From: Cellulosimicrobium marinum
GTDB taxonomy: Bacteria; Actinomycetota; Actinomycetes; Actinomycetales; Cellulomonadaceae
Direction of reading: 5' to 3'
NCBI RefSeq assembly: GCF_020551945.1
Contig: NZ_JAJBZH010000004.1
Location: 399,795-463,794 of the forward strand
Length of the DNA: 64,000 nucleotides
Shown here: piece by piece, positions 45,965 through 57,207 of the stretch
Position numbering within the stretch: the stretch's first letter is position 1
How the letters are laid out: every line of letters begins with the position of its first letter
Notes under the pieces: generated by a model
What the model saw: the letters and a program-made list of their open reading frames with translations, nothing else
Databases searched by the model: none
What the model was told of the DNA's origin: nothing
Position numbers and translations under genes: made by a program

Positions 45965-47697
45965 CGACGACATCCTCGCGGCGCGCGGGCCTCGTCCTGC
46001 GCCGGGCGCGCGCGGCGCTCGCGGCCGTCGCGACGCTCGCGCTCGTCGGCACCGTGTCGGCGTGCACGTCGATCCCGACCCAGGGGCCGGTGATGGACGG
46101 CGAGGCGGTCGTGTCCCAGCCCGGGCCCGCGTTCGTGCGCGCCGACGCGCCGCGCGAGGACGCGTCGCCCGAGCAGATCGTGCGCGGCTTCCTCGCCGCG
46201 CAGGCGCAGGGCGGCTCGGGCTCGTTCGACGTCGCCACGCAGTTCCTCACCCCGGAGACGGCCTCGACGTGGTCGCCCCTCGCCCAGGTCGCCGTGCTTG
46301 AGACGGAGCCCGAGCTCCAGGTCGACGAGTCGACCGTCGACGACGGCGCCGTCACCGTCCGCGCGACCGCCGACGTCGCCGGGGTCGTCGACGAGCACGG
46401 CGTCTACACGGAACAGCTCCCCGGCGCCACGACGGAGCTCGTCTACGGCCTCGTCCTCGACGAGGACGGGCAGTGGCGCGTCGAGACGACGGACGACGGC
46501 GTCGCGATCTCCGTGACGAACTTCGACACGACGTACCGCGAGACCAACCTCTACTTCCCGACCGTCGACCGGCGCTACCTCGTGCCCGACGAGCGGTGGT
46601 TCCCGCAGCGCACCTGGCAGACCTTCGCGGTCCGGGAGATGCTCGCCGGGCCCGTCCCGTGGCTCGCCGGCGCGGTGACGACGGTCGCGCCCGAGGGCAC
46701 CGCGCTGAGCATCGACTCGGTCGTGCCCGACGGCACCGGGCCGATCCAGGTGTCCCTGACCGGCCCCGCCGCGGAGGCAGGACCGGAGGACCGCGGCCTG
46801 CTCGTCGCCCAGCTCGAGGCGTCGCTCGGCGACCCCTCACCTCGCGAGGTGCAGATCGTCGTCGACGGCGCGCCCCTCGTCGCGGAGGACTCGACCGCGC
46901 GCGCGGCCGTCACGCCCAACGACGCTGTCGTGCTCGCCGAGGGCCAGGTCATGAGCCTCGTCGGCCGGACCACCGAGCCCCTGGAGTCCGTCGCCCCGCT
47001 GACCGGGCTGCAGCCGACCGCCCTCGCCTTCACCGGGGCGTCGTCGGACGCGACCCTCGTCGTGCGTGACGCGTCGGACCGCATCGTCACCGCCCCCACC
47101 GAGGACGCCCCCTCCGCGACGCTGCTCGCCGGCGAGGACCTCCTCGCGCCGAGCGTCGACCGGTTCGGCCTCGTGTGGAGCGGCCCCCAGGTCCAGGCGG
47201 GCTCCGTCCAGGTGGTCGACCTCGAGGCCCGCGTCCGGGAGGTCGCCGCGCCCTGGCTCGAGGGCCGCACCGTCATGTCGCTGCGGGTCGCGCCCGACGG
47301 CGCGCGCGTCGCCGTCGTGAGCGCCACCGCGTCCGGGGTGCAGGTGCACGTCGCCGGGGTGGTGCGCGACGAGGACGGCTGGCCCGTCGAGCTCACCGAG
47401 CCCGTGCGCGTCGGTCAGCCGCTCGTCGCGGCGACGCAGGTCGTGTGGGTCGACCGGACGCTCCTCGGCGTCCTCGGCCGGTCCGACGGCGACAGCGCGC
47501 CCGTCGTGCACCTCGTCCCCGTCGGCGGGCACACGAGCAAGACGTCGCCCCTGGAGGACGCGGTCTCCCTCGCCGCCGCCAGCGGGGTGGGCTCCATGCT
47601 GCTCGGCACGAGCGACGGCAGCCTCTTCGCGGCGAGCTCGTCGTCGCTGTGGACCCGTGTCGCCACCGAGGTGCGGCTGCCCACCTATCCCGGGTGA
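45961..47697 (+). CDS. lpqB: LpqB lipoprotein
   Basis: Cell-envelope lipoprotein that works with MtrAB, in which mycobacterial LpqB binds the MtrB sensor domain (known). The 578-aa protein has a basic signal region, lipobox VSAC with C35, a GerMN-type domain (about 190-320) and a C-terminal beta-propeller-like region (about 320-578). Typical stretches are LYFPTVDRRYLVPDERWFP and FALP-like VRLPTYPG at the end. ATGA junction with mtrB. The final codons are in the first unit of a 13-bp tandem repeat. Confidence 0.93.
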   Translation: MTTTSSRRAGLVLRRARAALAAVATLALVGTVSACTSIPTQGPVMDGEAVVSQPGPAFVRADAPREDASPEQIVRGFLAAQAQGGSGSFDVATQFLTPETASTWSPLAQVAVLETEPELQVDESTVDDGAVTVRATADVAGVVDEHGVYTEQLPGATTELVYGLVLDEDGQWRVETTDDGVAISVTNFDTTYRETNLYFPTVDRRYLVPDERWFPQRTWQTFAVREMLAGPVPWLAGAVTTVAPEGTALSIDSVVPDGTGPIQVSLTGPAAEAGPEDRGLLVAQLEASLGDPSPREVQIVVDGAPLVAEDSTARAAVTPNDAVVLAEGQVMSLVGRTTEPLESVAPLTGLQPTALAFTGASSDATLVVRDASDRIVTAPTEDAPSATLLAGEDLLAPSVDRFGLVWSGPQVQAGSVQVVDLEARVREVAAPWLEGRTVMSLRVAPDGARVAVVSATASGVQVHVAGVVRDEDGWPVELTEPVRVGQPLVAATQVVWVDRTLLGVLGRSDGDSAPVVHLVPVGGHTSKTSPLEDAVSLAAASGVGSMLLGTSDGSLFAASSSSLWTRVATEVRLPTYPG

Positions 47698-47753
47698 CCG
47701 TCCGGGGTGACCGTCCCGGGTGATCGCGCCGGGTGGTCGCCCCAGGTGCCCGA
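47689..47753 (+). repeat. 13-bp tandem repeat (five units) at the lpqB stop
   Basis: Units of the form CCCGGGTGACCGT follow each other at an exact 13-bp period from 47689 to 47753. The first three differ by 1-3 bases and later ones decay. The first includes the lpqB stop codon. Since 13 is not a multiple of 3, each unit shifts frame, and each early unit contains a TGA. Confidence 0.7.
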
Positions 47754-47881
47754 CGGCGCCCGTCGTCGAGCACCCGGCCCCGTGCGGCCCTGGCCGTGCA
47801 CAGTCCAGCCGACGGGCGCGTCGTCCACAGCCCCGGCGTCGTCGGGCCGGCACGCGGTCACGACGGGGCGAGGATGCGGCC

Positions 47882-48742
47882 GTGCACGACCCCGACCGCA
47901 CCGTCCGTCACGTCCTCGCGCGCGCCGTGCTCGACGTCGCGCGGCTCGTCGTCCCCGTCGCGTGCGCCGGCTGCGGGGCACCGGACGTGCCCTGGTGCGA
48001 CCCCTGCCTCGAGCCCGTCCGCGGTCCGGCGCGCCGCCGCGAGGACGGGGCGCCCCGGCTCGACCGGCTCGACGGCGTCGCCCCGCTGCCGGTCTGGGCG
48101 CCCGCCGACTACGCGGGCCCGCTGCGCGACGTCGTCGTCGCGTGGAAGGACCGCGGGCGGGCCGACCTCGACGCCCCGCTGCGACGCGCGGCGCGCCACG
48201 CCGGTGCCGCGCTGCGCGCCGCCGGGCTCGGCGGCCCCGGCACGCTCGTCGTCCCCGCCCCGACGACCGGCGCCGCGCGTCGCGCCCGCGGACGCGACCC
48301 CGTCGCCGGGCTCGCCCGCGCCTTCGCCACCGGGCTCGCAGCCGCGCACGCCGCCCCCCTCGCGCAACGCCGCGCCGCCCGCGACCAGGTCGGCCTCGGC
48401 TCGCGCGCCCGCGGCGCACGGCTCGGCACCGTCGTCGTCCGCCGACGCGCCGCGGCCGCGCTCGCACGGGACCGGCCGGCCGTCGTGCTCGTCGACGACG
48501 TGCTCACCACCGGGGCGACGCTCGCCGCCTGCGAGACCGCGCTCGCGTCGCTCGGCGTCCCCGTGCTCGGGGCGTTCGTGCTCGCCGCGACCCCCGCGCC
48601 CGACGCCGCGACCACCCTCGGGCGGGCCGCTCCGGCGCCCCGCGACCGAGCCCCCGCCAGCCCGACGCCGCACGACCGACGAAGGTCCCGAGGTTCACCG
48701 TCCGTTGAGCCTGCCTTCACCTCCCGGACGGGGTTACGCTGA
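47882..48742 (+). CDS. ComF family phosphoribosyltransferase-like protein
   Basis: A 286-aa protein of the ComF/GntX family. Residues 20-45 form a zinc-finger-like CAGCGAPDVPWCDPC motif, and the PRTase domain follows with the PRPP-binding loop AVVLVDDVLTTGATLAA (from about 198). In naturally transformable bacteria ComFC helps import DNA; in many actinobacteria its role is unclear. GTG 47882 follows GAGGA at 7 nt; open frame to 47720 is Arg/Pro-rich and not family-like. The C-terminus after about 240 is likewise low-complexity. ComF-like genes are usual between lpqB and hpf in this group. Confidence 0.82.
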   Translation: MHDPDRTVRHVLARAVLDVARLVVPVACAGCGAPDVPWCDPCLEPVRGPARRREDGAPRLDRLDGVAPLPVWAPADYAGPLRDVVVAWKDRGRADLDAPLRRAARHAGAALRAAGLGGPGTLVVPAPTTGAARRARGRDPVAGLARAFATGLAAAHAAPLAQRRAARDQVGLGSRARGARLGTVVVRRRAAAALARDRPAVVLVDDVLTTGATLAACETALASLGVPVLGAFVLAATPAPDAATTLGRAAPAPRDRAPASPTPHDRRRSRGSPSVEPAFTSRTGLR

Positions 48743-48926
48743 GGTCCAGTCGCCGCGGACGGTCGGTCCCGCAGCCCGTGGACGGGCCGCCGCGCGAGCG
48801 GACGAGCGCACGGCCCCCGAGGCCGCGAGGAGGTGGTAGCCACTCGGCACCCCGGGCGGGTGCCCCACCAGACCCGCACAGGCGCTCGGGAGCCCGGGCG
48901 TCTTCGAGACCCTCGTGGAGGCTCAC

Positions 48927-49586
48927 ATGGAGATCGTCGTCGTCGGCAGGCACACCGAGGTGGCCGACCGGTTCCGCCAGCACGCGGAGGACAAGCTCGC
49001 CAAGGTCCAGCAGCTCTCGCCCACGGCCCAGCGCGTGGACGTCGAGGTCACCCACGAGAACAACCCCCGGCTGTCCGGGGTCCGGGAACGCGTCGAGCTC
49101 ACGGTCCGCGCCAAGGGCCCCGTGGTCCGGGCCGAGGCCGCCGCCGACGACAGGTTCGGCGCCCTCGACCTCGCCATGGACAAGCTCTCCGAGCGGCTGC
49201 GCCGCGCACGCGACCGCCGCAAGGACCACCGGAACCACTCCGTCGTGCCGCCCGTCGACGTCCGTCCCTTCGACCCCGAGACGCACGGCACGCCCCCGCC
49301 GCCCGCGCCCACCACGCCCACCGCGCCCGGCGAGGCCGTGGAGACGACGCTCGGGGACGGGGACTCGCCGGTCGTCATCCGGCAGAAGCTCCACACGGCC
49401 GAGCCCATGACCGTCGACGACGCCCTGTACGAGATGGAGATGGTCGGGCACGACTTCTTCCTCTTCGTCGACGTCGAGACGTCGAGGCCGTCCGTCGCGT
49501 ACCGCCGCCGCGGCTGGTCGTACGGCGTCGTCGCGCTCGACACGTCCTGCGACTGCACCGAGGCGGCCGTCGAGAAGACCGCCTGA
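48927..49586 (+). CDS. hpf: Long-form ribosome hibernation promoting factor
   Basis: Binds the 30S subunit at the mRNA/tRNA path and dimerises to form inactive 100S ribosomes in stationary phase. The 219-aa protein has the S30AE domain (1-105: MEIVVVGRHTEVADRFRQHAEDKLAKV), a Pro/Thr-rich linker (about 118-145) and the C-terminal dimerisation domain (about 155-215, IRQKLHTAEPMTVDDALYEMEMVGHDFFLFVD). GTGGAGG precedes the ATG at 48927, favoured over 48915. It is followed by a strong hairpin terminator. The 184-bp leader upstream probably carries its own promoter. Confidence 0.93.
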   Translation: MEIVVVGRHTEVADRFRQHAEDKLAKVQQLSPTAQRVDVEVTHENNPRLSGVRERVELTVRAKGPVVRAEAAADDRFGALDLAMDKLSERLRRARDRRKDHRNHSVVPPVDVRPFDPETHGTPPPPAPTTPTAPGEAVETTLGDGDSPVVIRQKLHTAEPMTVDDALYEMEMVGHDFFLFVDVETSRPSVAYRRRGWSYGVVALDTSCDCTEAAVEKTA

Positions 49587-49598
49587 AACCTCGCCGCG

Positions 49599-49628
49599 GG
49601 CCGGGGCGACCCTCTGGTCGTCCCGGCC
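49599..49628 (+). terminator. 13-bp hairpin terminator of hpf
   Basis: GGCCGGGGCGACC pairs with GGTCGTCCCGGCC around a CTCT loop, with one G-U pair. It starts 13 nt after the hpf stop codon. Confidence 0.65.
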
Positions 49629-49630
49629 TA

Positions 49631-49684
49631 CCATCCGCCCGCTCGTCCCTCGCGGGCTCCCGCCAGACCCGCCACGGTCGCGCG
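49631..49684 (+). repeat. 54-bp dispersed intergenic repeat, copy 1
   Basis: This sequence recurs at 63947-64000 with 53 of 54 bases identical. It contains an internal inverted repeat GCCCGC (49637-49642) / GCGGGC (49652-49657). It is not coding on either strand in any obvious way. Confidence 0.85.
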
Positions 49685-49719
49685 CGCCCGCCCCCACCCC
49701 GTCCTGCGGTGCCGTCCGG

Positions 49720-49803
49720 CCGAGGTAGGGCCCTGGTTCGCCGAGGTAGAACTCTGGTCGGTCGAGGGAGAACTCAGGTTCGCTGAAGTAGAGCCCTGGT
49801 GCG
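49720..49803 (+). repeat. 21-bp tandem repeat array (four units)
   Basis: Four contiguous units at exact 21-bp period (49720, 49741, 49762, 49783), with approximate consensus CCGAGGTAGAACTCTGGTTCG. The same motif occurs in the other orientation at 37668-37709. Units differ at 4-8 positions from each other, so the array is old or relaxed. Reading it as protein gives only low-complexity Ser/Thr repeats on the minus strand, so it is treated as non-coding. Confidence 0.85.
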
Positions 49804-49876
49804 CCGGAAGCGGGTCGGGTGACCGGGCGGCGTCGGGCATCCGGGCCGTGTGGGTGGTGCGGGGCAGGATCGTCGG

Positions 49877-51157
49877 GTGGTCACCATCCCCGCGGGCGCC
49901 GAGTCGATGTCCCTCGCGCAGGCGCGCCGCGTCGCGCTCGCCGCCCAGGGCCTGCACCGGCCGCGGCCGTTCGGGGGTGCCGGGGGAGAGGGTCGGGCCG
50001 GGGCGCCGACGATGCGCCACGTGCAGGGTGTGATCGACCGCCTGGGTCTCCTGCAGATCGACTCGGTCAACGTGCTCGCCCGGGCGCACCTCATGCCGTT
50101 GTACGCGCGGATCGGCCCGTACGACACGGGCCTGCTCGACCGTGCGGCGGGTCGTGCCCCGCGGCGGCTCGTGGAGGCGTGGGCGCACGTCGCGTCGTAC
50201 GTGCCGCCCGGGACGTGGCCGCTGCTGGAGTGGCGCCGCCGGAGGTACCGGACGGAGGCGTGGGGCACGATCAGCGCCGTCGAGATGACGCACTCGGACG
50301 CCGTCGAGGACGTGCGGCGGGTGGTGACGGAGCGGGGGCCCGTCACCGCGAGCGAGGTGCACGACGTCCTGGAGGGCGAGGGGCGGGCGCACCCGCGGGA
50401 CGAACGTGTCGAGTGGGGCTGGAACTGGTCGGTGGCGAAGCGCGCGCTCGAGTTCCTCTTCTTCACGGGCGAGGTCACGTCGGCCCGTCGCAACGGCGCG
50501 TTCGAGCGGTGCTACGACCTCACCGAGCGCGTGCTGCCGCCCGCGGTGCTCGCCGTGCCGCCCGTCTCGGACGCGGACGCCGTGCGGGCGCTGCTCGAGA
50601 TCGGGGCCCGCGCGCACGGGGTGGGGACGCTGCGGTGCTTCAAGGACTACTTCCGCCTCGCCGGCCCGGCGGTCCGCACGGCCCTCGGGGAGCTCGTCGA
50701 GGCGGGGACGTTGCGACCGGTCGTCGTGCGCGGGTGGGACGAGCCGACCTACCTGCACGCCGACGCGTCGCTGCCGCGGCGGGCCACCGCCTGCACGCTG
50801 CTCAACCCGTTCGACCCCCTCGTGTTCGAGCGCACGCGCCTCGAACGGCTCTTCGACGTCCGGTACCGCATCGAGATCTACGTCCCCGCGGCGAAGCGCG
50901 TGCACGGCTACTACGTGCTGCCGTTCCTCGAGGGGGAGGACCTCACGGCGCGGGTCGACCTCAAGGCGGACCGACGCGCGGGTGTGCTGCGGGTGCTCTC
51001 GGCGCACCGGGAGCGGACGGCGGGGCCGGCCACCGCAGGTCGGCTCGCCGCGGAGCTGCGGGTGCTGGGGGAGTGGCTCGGGGCCCCCACGATCGACGTC
51101 GCACCGGTGGGCGACCTCGCCCCGGCCCTCGCGGCGGAGGTCGCAGCCCTGGGCTGA
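49877..51157 (+). CDS. YcaQ/AlkX-like DNA glycosylase (HTH_42)
   Basis: A 426-aa winged-helix protein of the YcaQ (AlkX) family, which unhooks interstrand crosslinks and removes alkylated bases (known for E. coli YcaQ). The catalytic motif Q60-I61-D62 ([21 protein letters not shown]) fits the Q-x-D type. Other family blocks are [21 protein letters not shown] and the C-terminal [30 protein letters not shown] followed by [29 protein letters not shown] 49877 has CAGGAT 6 nt upstream, like other leaderless starts in this window; an in-frame ATG at 49907 is the alternative. Confidence 0.83.
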   Translation: MVTIPAGAESMSLAQARRVALAAQGLHRPRPFGGAGGEGRAGAPTMRHVQGVIDRLGLLQIDSVNVLARAHLMPLYARIGPYDTGLLDRAAGRAPRRLVEAWAHVASYVPPGTWPLLEWRRRRYRTEAWGTISAVEMTHSDAVEDVRRVVTERGPVTASEVHDVLEGEGRAHPRDERVEWGWNWSVAKRALEFLFFTGEVTSARRNGAFERCYDLTERVLPPAVLAVPPVSDADAVRALLEIGARAHGVGTLRCFKDYFRLAGPAVRTALGELVEAGTLRPVVVRGWDEPTYLHADASLPRRATACTLLNPFDPLVFERTRLERLFDVRYRIEIYVPAAKRVHGYYVLPFLEGEDLTARVDLKADRRAGVLRVLSAHRERTAGPATAGRLAAELRVLGEWLGAPTIDVAPVGDLAPALAAEVAALG

Positions 51158-51266
51158 CACGTGGGGCACGGGGCCGACGCCGCGGACGGGCGACCGGGGT
51201 CGTGGCACCCCAGGCCGGTTCGTCGTGGGCGAAACCCGGGCGGGACCGGGGCGCCCCGGACTCCCC

Positions 51267-51272
51267 TACGAT
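51267..51272 (+). promoter_or_regulatory. secA: -10 hexamer TACGAT of secA
   Basis: TACGAT is a good TANNNT match about 100 nt before the secA start. A -35 is not clear. The predicted leader of about 95 nt includes the hairpin at 51330-51349. Confidence 0.5.
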
Positions 51273-51329
51273 GTTGTGTGACGTTGCCGACGCCCGACCC
51301 GCGCGCCCGTGCGGTGAGGAGCGGCGGCC

Positions 51330-51349
51330 TTCCCGTGCCGCCCGGCACG
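51330..51349 (+). promoter_or_regulatory. Hairpin in the secA leader
   Basis: A perfect 8-bp stem (CCCGTGCC / GGCACGGG) with loop GCCC ends 26 nt before the secA GTG and 15 nt before its GGGAG Shine-Dalgarno. It could affect translation or be a chance GC palindrome. Confidence 0.35.
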
Positions 51350-51375
51350 GGACGCGATCGACTCGGGAGTCCTGC

Positions 51376-54444
<3,069 letters not shown>

Positions 54445-54474
54445 GTCGGGCGTGAGCGGTACCCGCGAGCGAGG

Positions 54475-55095
54475 TCACCCGATCTCGAGCGCGACGACCC
54501 GCCACGTCCCACGCCGTTCCTCGACACGGGCGGCGGCGGCGCGCACCCGGCCGCTGCCGTCGTCGACGACCACCGTCGCCTCCGCCGCGCCCGCCCCGAT
54601 CCGCATCACGCGGGCGCGGCGGACGGTGACGGGGCGGATCGCGGTCGGGGTACCGCCCGGGGTGTCGAGCTCGAGGCGGGCGCGGCGCGCGATCGCGTCG
54701 TAGATCTCGGGGGTCACCCACCGGGCCAGCTGCTGGACGGTGCGCTCCCCGCGGGTCACCTCGATGGCGGCGCGCACCACCGCGCAGCACAGGGCCGTCG
54801 GGTCGGACAGCGGGAGGGGCGCCGTCGGGACGACGGGGCGGCCCTGCGCGACGTGCCGGGGGACGCTCGCTCGCCCGTCCCGCACGTCGACGACCGGCGG
54901 GGTCGGCTCGCCGACGCACCGCAGGAGGCGTGCCGGCGCAGCGGCCGGGACCGTCGTCGACCGTGGTTCCGGTCGCGGCGTGGCCCGCGGGGCCGACCGA
55001 GGCGTGGCGGGCGACGTCCTCGACGCGGGCGCGGACGGTGGGGACGCGGCGGGTGCGGACGTGGACGGTGCGGTGCTGGTGGTGAGGGAAGACAT
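54475..55095 (-). CDS. Rv3235 family protein
   Basis: A 206-aa protein whose C-terminal 120 residues match the Rv3235-like family of actinobacteria: LCCAVVRAAIEVTRGERTVQQLARWVTPEIYDAIARRA, then a beta-rich NTF2/SnoaL-like end with VMRIGAGAAEATVVVDDGSGRVRAAAARVEERRGTWRVVALEIG. The first 80 residues are low-complexity Ser/Pro/Ala. AAGGAG precedes the ATG at 55095. It is a usual downstream partner of secA on the opposite strand and lies 29 bp after the LysM gene. Function unknown. Confidence 0.78.
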   Translation of the reverse strand: MSSLTTSTAPSTSAPAASPPSAPASRTSPATPRSAPRATPRPEPRSTTVPAAAPARLLRCVGEPTPPVVDVRDGRASVPRHVAQGRPVVPTAPLPLSDPTALCCAVVRAAIEVTRGERTVQQLARWVTPEIYDAIARRARLELDTPGGTPTAIRPVTVRRARVMRIGAGAAEATVVVDDGSGRVRAAAARVEERRGTWRVVALEIG

Positions 55096-55124
55096 CTGCG
55101 GCTCCTTCGCGCGTGCTCGGTCGG

Positions 55125-56072
55125 TCACGCGGTCGGCGGGACGAGGACCTGGCCTGGCCGGATGAGGTCCGGGTCGTCGCCGACGACGTCCTGGTTCGCG
55201 GCGTGCCACCGGGAGACCTCCGCCGCGACGTCGCCGACGGTGGCCCCCGGGCCGAGCTCGCGCTCGGCGATGGACCACAGCGTGTCCCCGCGGACCACGA
55301 CCACCTCGCGAGTCGTGGTGCCGAGGTCGCGCGTGACGACGAGCGCGGCGTCGCGCTCGGCGGCTCCGAGGGCGTCGGCGGGTGGGAGAGCGGTCGTGCC
55401 GGTACGGGCCCCGGGGGTCGGCTCGTGCGCCGTCGTGCCCGTGGTCGAGGACGTCGCGTCCGCAGGCTCGGTGCCGTCCGCAGGTGCGGTGTCGGCCGCG
55501 GGGCCCGTGTCGGCTACGGGCCCCGTGTCGGCCGTGGGAGCGGACGGCGTGGTGCGCCATCCGAGGTCGACCGGCGCGGTCTCGTCGCCGGCCCCGTCCC
55601 CGGTCGCCGCGGAGTCGGTGGTGCGCCAGCCGAGGTCGACGACGGCGGGCCGGTCCGTGGCGGTGTCTGCGGCGTGCGCGGCGGTGCCGCCGAGCACGAG
55701 CCCGGCGCCGACGGTCATGCTCACCCCGACGCGGGCGGCGCGACGGACGACGGCGGGGGCGTGTCGTGCGACGAACCGCTCCCCGGCAGCCCAGCTCCGT
55801 CCTGCCGCACGCAGGCCGAGGCACCCGAGCGCGAGCGCGGCGCTCGCGGCGACCCAGGCGGCGGCGAGGGCACCCGCCGCGACGACGAGCAGCTCCACGG
55901 CGGTCTCGAACCGCGCACCCGACATGTGGGCGAGGAGGTGGACCGCACGCGCCCCGAGTGCCGAGGCTCCGGCCCCGAGGCCCAGGAGCAGGAGCAGCAG
56001 CGTTGCCCCCTGCCGTCGCATCGCGGGTCGCGCGGCTGTCCGCCGCCCCGTCGCGTCGTCGTGTCCTGCCAC
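55125..56072 (-). CDS. Membrane-anchored LysM domain protein
   Basis: A 315-aa protein with three to four hydrophobic spans in the first half (about 22-42, 58-88 and 115-135), a disordered linker (about 140-245) that contains the heptapeptide DLGWRTT twice, and a C-terminal LysM domain (about 255-313: VVVVRGDTLWSIAERELGPG...NQDVVGDDPDLIRPGQVLVPP). LysM would bind peptidoglycan. GTG 56072 follows AGGGGGA. It probably forms an operon with the Rv3235-like gene. The pairing of LysM and Rv3235 genes next to secA is common in actinobacteria. Confidence 0.82.
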   Translation of the reverse strand: MAGHDDATGRRTAARPAMRRQGATLLLLLLGLGAGASALGARAVHLLAHMSGARFETAVELLVVAAGALAAAWVAASAALALGCLGLRAAGRSWAAGERFVARHAPAVVRRAARVGVSMTVGAGLVLGGTAAHAADTATDRPAVVDLGWRTTDSAATGDGAGDETAPVDLGWRTTPSAPTADTGPVADTGPAADTAPADGTEPADATSSTTGTTAHEPTPGARTGTTALPPADALGAAERDAALVVTRDLGTTTREVVVVRGDTLWSIAERELGPGATVGDVAAEVSRWHAANQDVVGDDPDLIRPGQVLVPPTA

Positions 56073-56099
56073 GTGTCCCCCTGTGCGGTCCGGCCTCTG

Positions 56100-56160
56100 C
56101 ACGTATCGGTGTCTAGATCGTGTTTGATGGCGTTTGATGTCGCTAGAGCAATCTAAGCCA
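56100..56160. promoter_or_regulatory. AT-rich divergent control region with direct and inverted repeats
   Basis: The least GC-rich spot of the window lies between the divergent LysM and hypothetical genes. It has GTTTGATG twice at a 10-bp offset (56122-56129 and 56132-56139), flanked by an inverted TCTAGA (56112-56117) and GCTAGA (56142-56147). The 10-bp spacing puts the repeats on one DNA face, as expected for a regulator site. Confidence 0.5.
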
Positions 56161-56231
56161 GACTTGGGGCGCCTTGTCCACAGCGCTCTCGCGATGTGGA
56201 CGGCGCCACGAACACCGGGTGCCGCTCCCGC

Positions 56232-56237
56232 TACGGT
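56232..56237 (+). promoter_or_regulatory. -10 hexamer TACGGT, leaderless promoter of the 56244 gene
   Basis: TACGGT ends 6 nt before GTG 56244. This supports that GTG as the start rather than the GTG two codons earlier, which would not fit the spacing. Confidence 0.55.
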
Positions 56238-56243
56238 GTGCGC

Positions 56244-56783
56244 GTGCGATGGGACGCGCTGTTCGAGGACCTCGCGGCGCAGCTCGTCGCCGCCGAGCGG
56301 GCCGAGCACGCCGACGCCGTCGCCGACCTGACCCGGGCCGAGCAGGCGACGACCACCCTCGTCGAGCGGTTTCGCGGCACGGCGACGACCGTCACGGTCG
56401 AGCTGCACGACGGCACCCGTGTCCACGGCTCGCCGCGCGACGCGGCCCGCGACTGGCTGCTCCTGGAGGACGGGCACCGGCAGCACCTCGTACCCACGAC
56501 CGCCGTCGCGGCGGTCGCCGGCCTGGGGAGGTTCGCCCACCCCGCGCCGTCGGCGACCACCGGGCGTCTCGGGCTGGGACACGTGCTCCGCGGACTGATG
56601 CGGGACCGGCGACCGGTGCAGGTGCGCACGTCCACCGGGGCGTACTCCGGCTGGGTGGGCCGGGTCGGCAAGGACCACGTCGACCTGGAGGTCAGTCCCG
56701 GCGCCGTGCACGGCGCGCGGACCGTCCCCCACGCCGCACTGCTCTGCGTGAGCGACACCGGGACGGGCGCGATCGTCCGGTGA
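56244..56783 (+). CDS. Conserved hypothetical protein (Sm-like fold possible)
   Basis: A 179-aa cytosolic protein with no clear named family. The start RWDALFEDLAAQLVAAERAEHADAVADLTRAEQA is helical, and the rest (about 45-175) is beta-rich with two similar blocks: VTVELHDGTRVHGSPRDAARDWLLLEDG and VQVRTSTGAYSGWVGRVGKDHVDLEVS. Each reads like a small five-stranded barrel with a G-x-V-x-x-V core, as in Sm-like or SH3-like folds (inference). It is divergent from the LysM gene and convergent with the BldC-like gene. Function unknown. Confidence 0.68.
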   Translation: MRWDALFEDLAAQLVAAERAEHADAVADLTRAEQATTTLVERFRGTATTVTVELHDGTRVHGSPRDAARDWLLLEDGHRQHLVPTTAVAAVAGLGRFAHPAPSATTGRLGLGHVLRGLMRDRRPVQVRTSTGAYSGWVGRVGKDHVDLEVSPGAVHGARTVPHAALLCVSDTGTGAIVR

Positions 56784-56851
56784 CCGCAGGGCAGGGGGAG
56801 CAGGGGGAGGGTGGCCGCGGCGTGCCCGCAGGTCTGCGCGGGCGACGAGAG

Positions 56852-57067
56852 TCAGACCTCGAGCTCGCCCGCCTCGATGCGCTGACGCGTCTGCGCGTAC
56901 AGGCGCTGGATGTACGCCTCCAGCTCGCTCGCCTCGACCCGCCACTGCCCCCGGCCGCCCACCTGGATCGCGGGGAGGTCACCCGAGCGGACGAGCGCGT
57001 ACGCCTGGGCGGCGGAGATGTTGAGCTCCTCCGTGACGTCGGCGAGGGTGAGGAAGCGCTGAGCCAT
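56852..57067 (-). CDS. BldC-like/excisionase-family HTH DNA-binding protein
   Basis: A 71-aa protein consisting of one MerR-type winged HTH: FLTLADVTEELNISAAQAYALVRSGDLPAIQVGGRGQWRVEASELEAYIQRLYAQT. It belongs to the family of the Streptomyces developmental regulator BldC, which binds DNA as head-to-tail oligomers on direct repeats (known). The match is close in length and layout. CACACT lies 6 nt before the ATG, suggesting a leaderless message. The direct repeats at 56122-56139 about 700 bp away could be a target, but that is speculative. Confidence 0.82.
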   Translation of the reverse strand: MAQRFLTLADVTEELNISAAQAYALVRSGDLPAIQVGGRGQWRVEASELEAYIQRLYAQTRQRIEAGELEV

Positions 57068-57207
57068 GCCGTCAGTGTGGCACGCCGCCCGCCCGTGCCT
57101 CCCCTTGTCCACAGCCCCTCCCGCGAGCGCGCCGACGCCGCGATCATGGTGGCCGAGGCATCCCGCCCGCGGCCCACGCACCCACCCGTCCCTCATGGAG
57201 GACCTCG

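Larger units (their letters stand above)
49587..49876. other. hpf-to-YcaQ intergenic region packed with repeats
   Basis: The 290 bp hold in order a hairpin (49599-49628), the 54-bp dispersed repeat (49631-49684), a GC-rich spacer and the 21-bp repeat array (49720-49803). The last 70 bp lead to the GTG at 49877. Confidence 0.7.

Noticed and set aside
49720..49803. CRISPR array
   Set aside because: The units are contiguous without unique spacers, and no cas gene is near.
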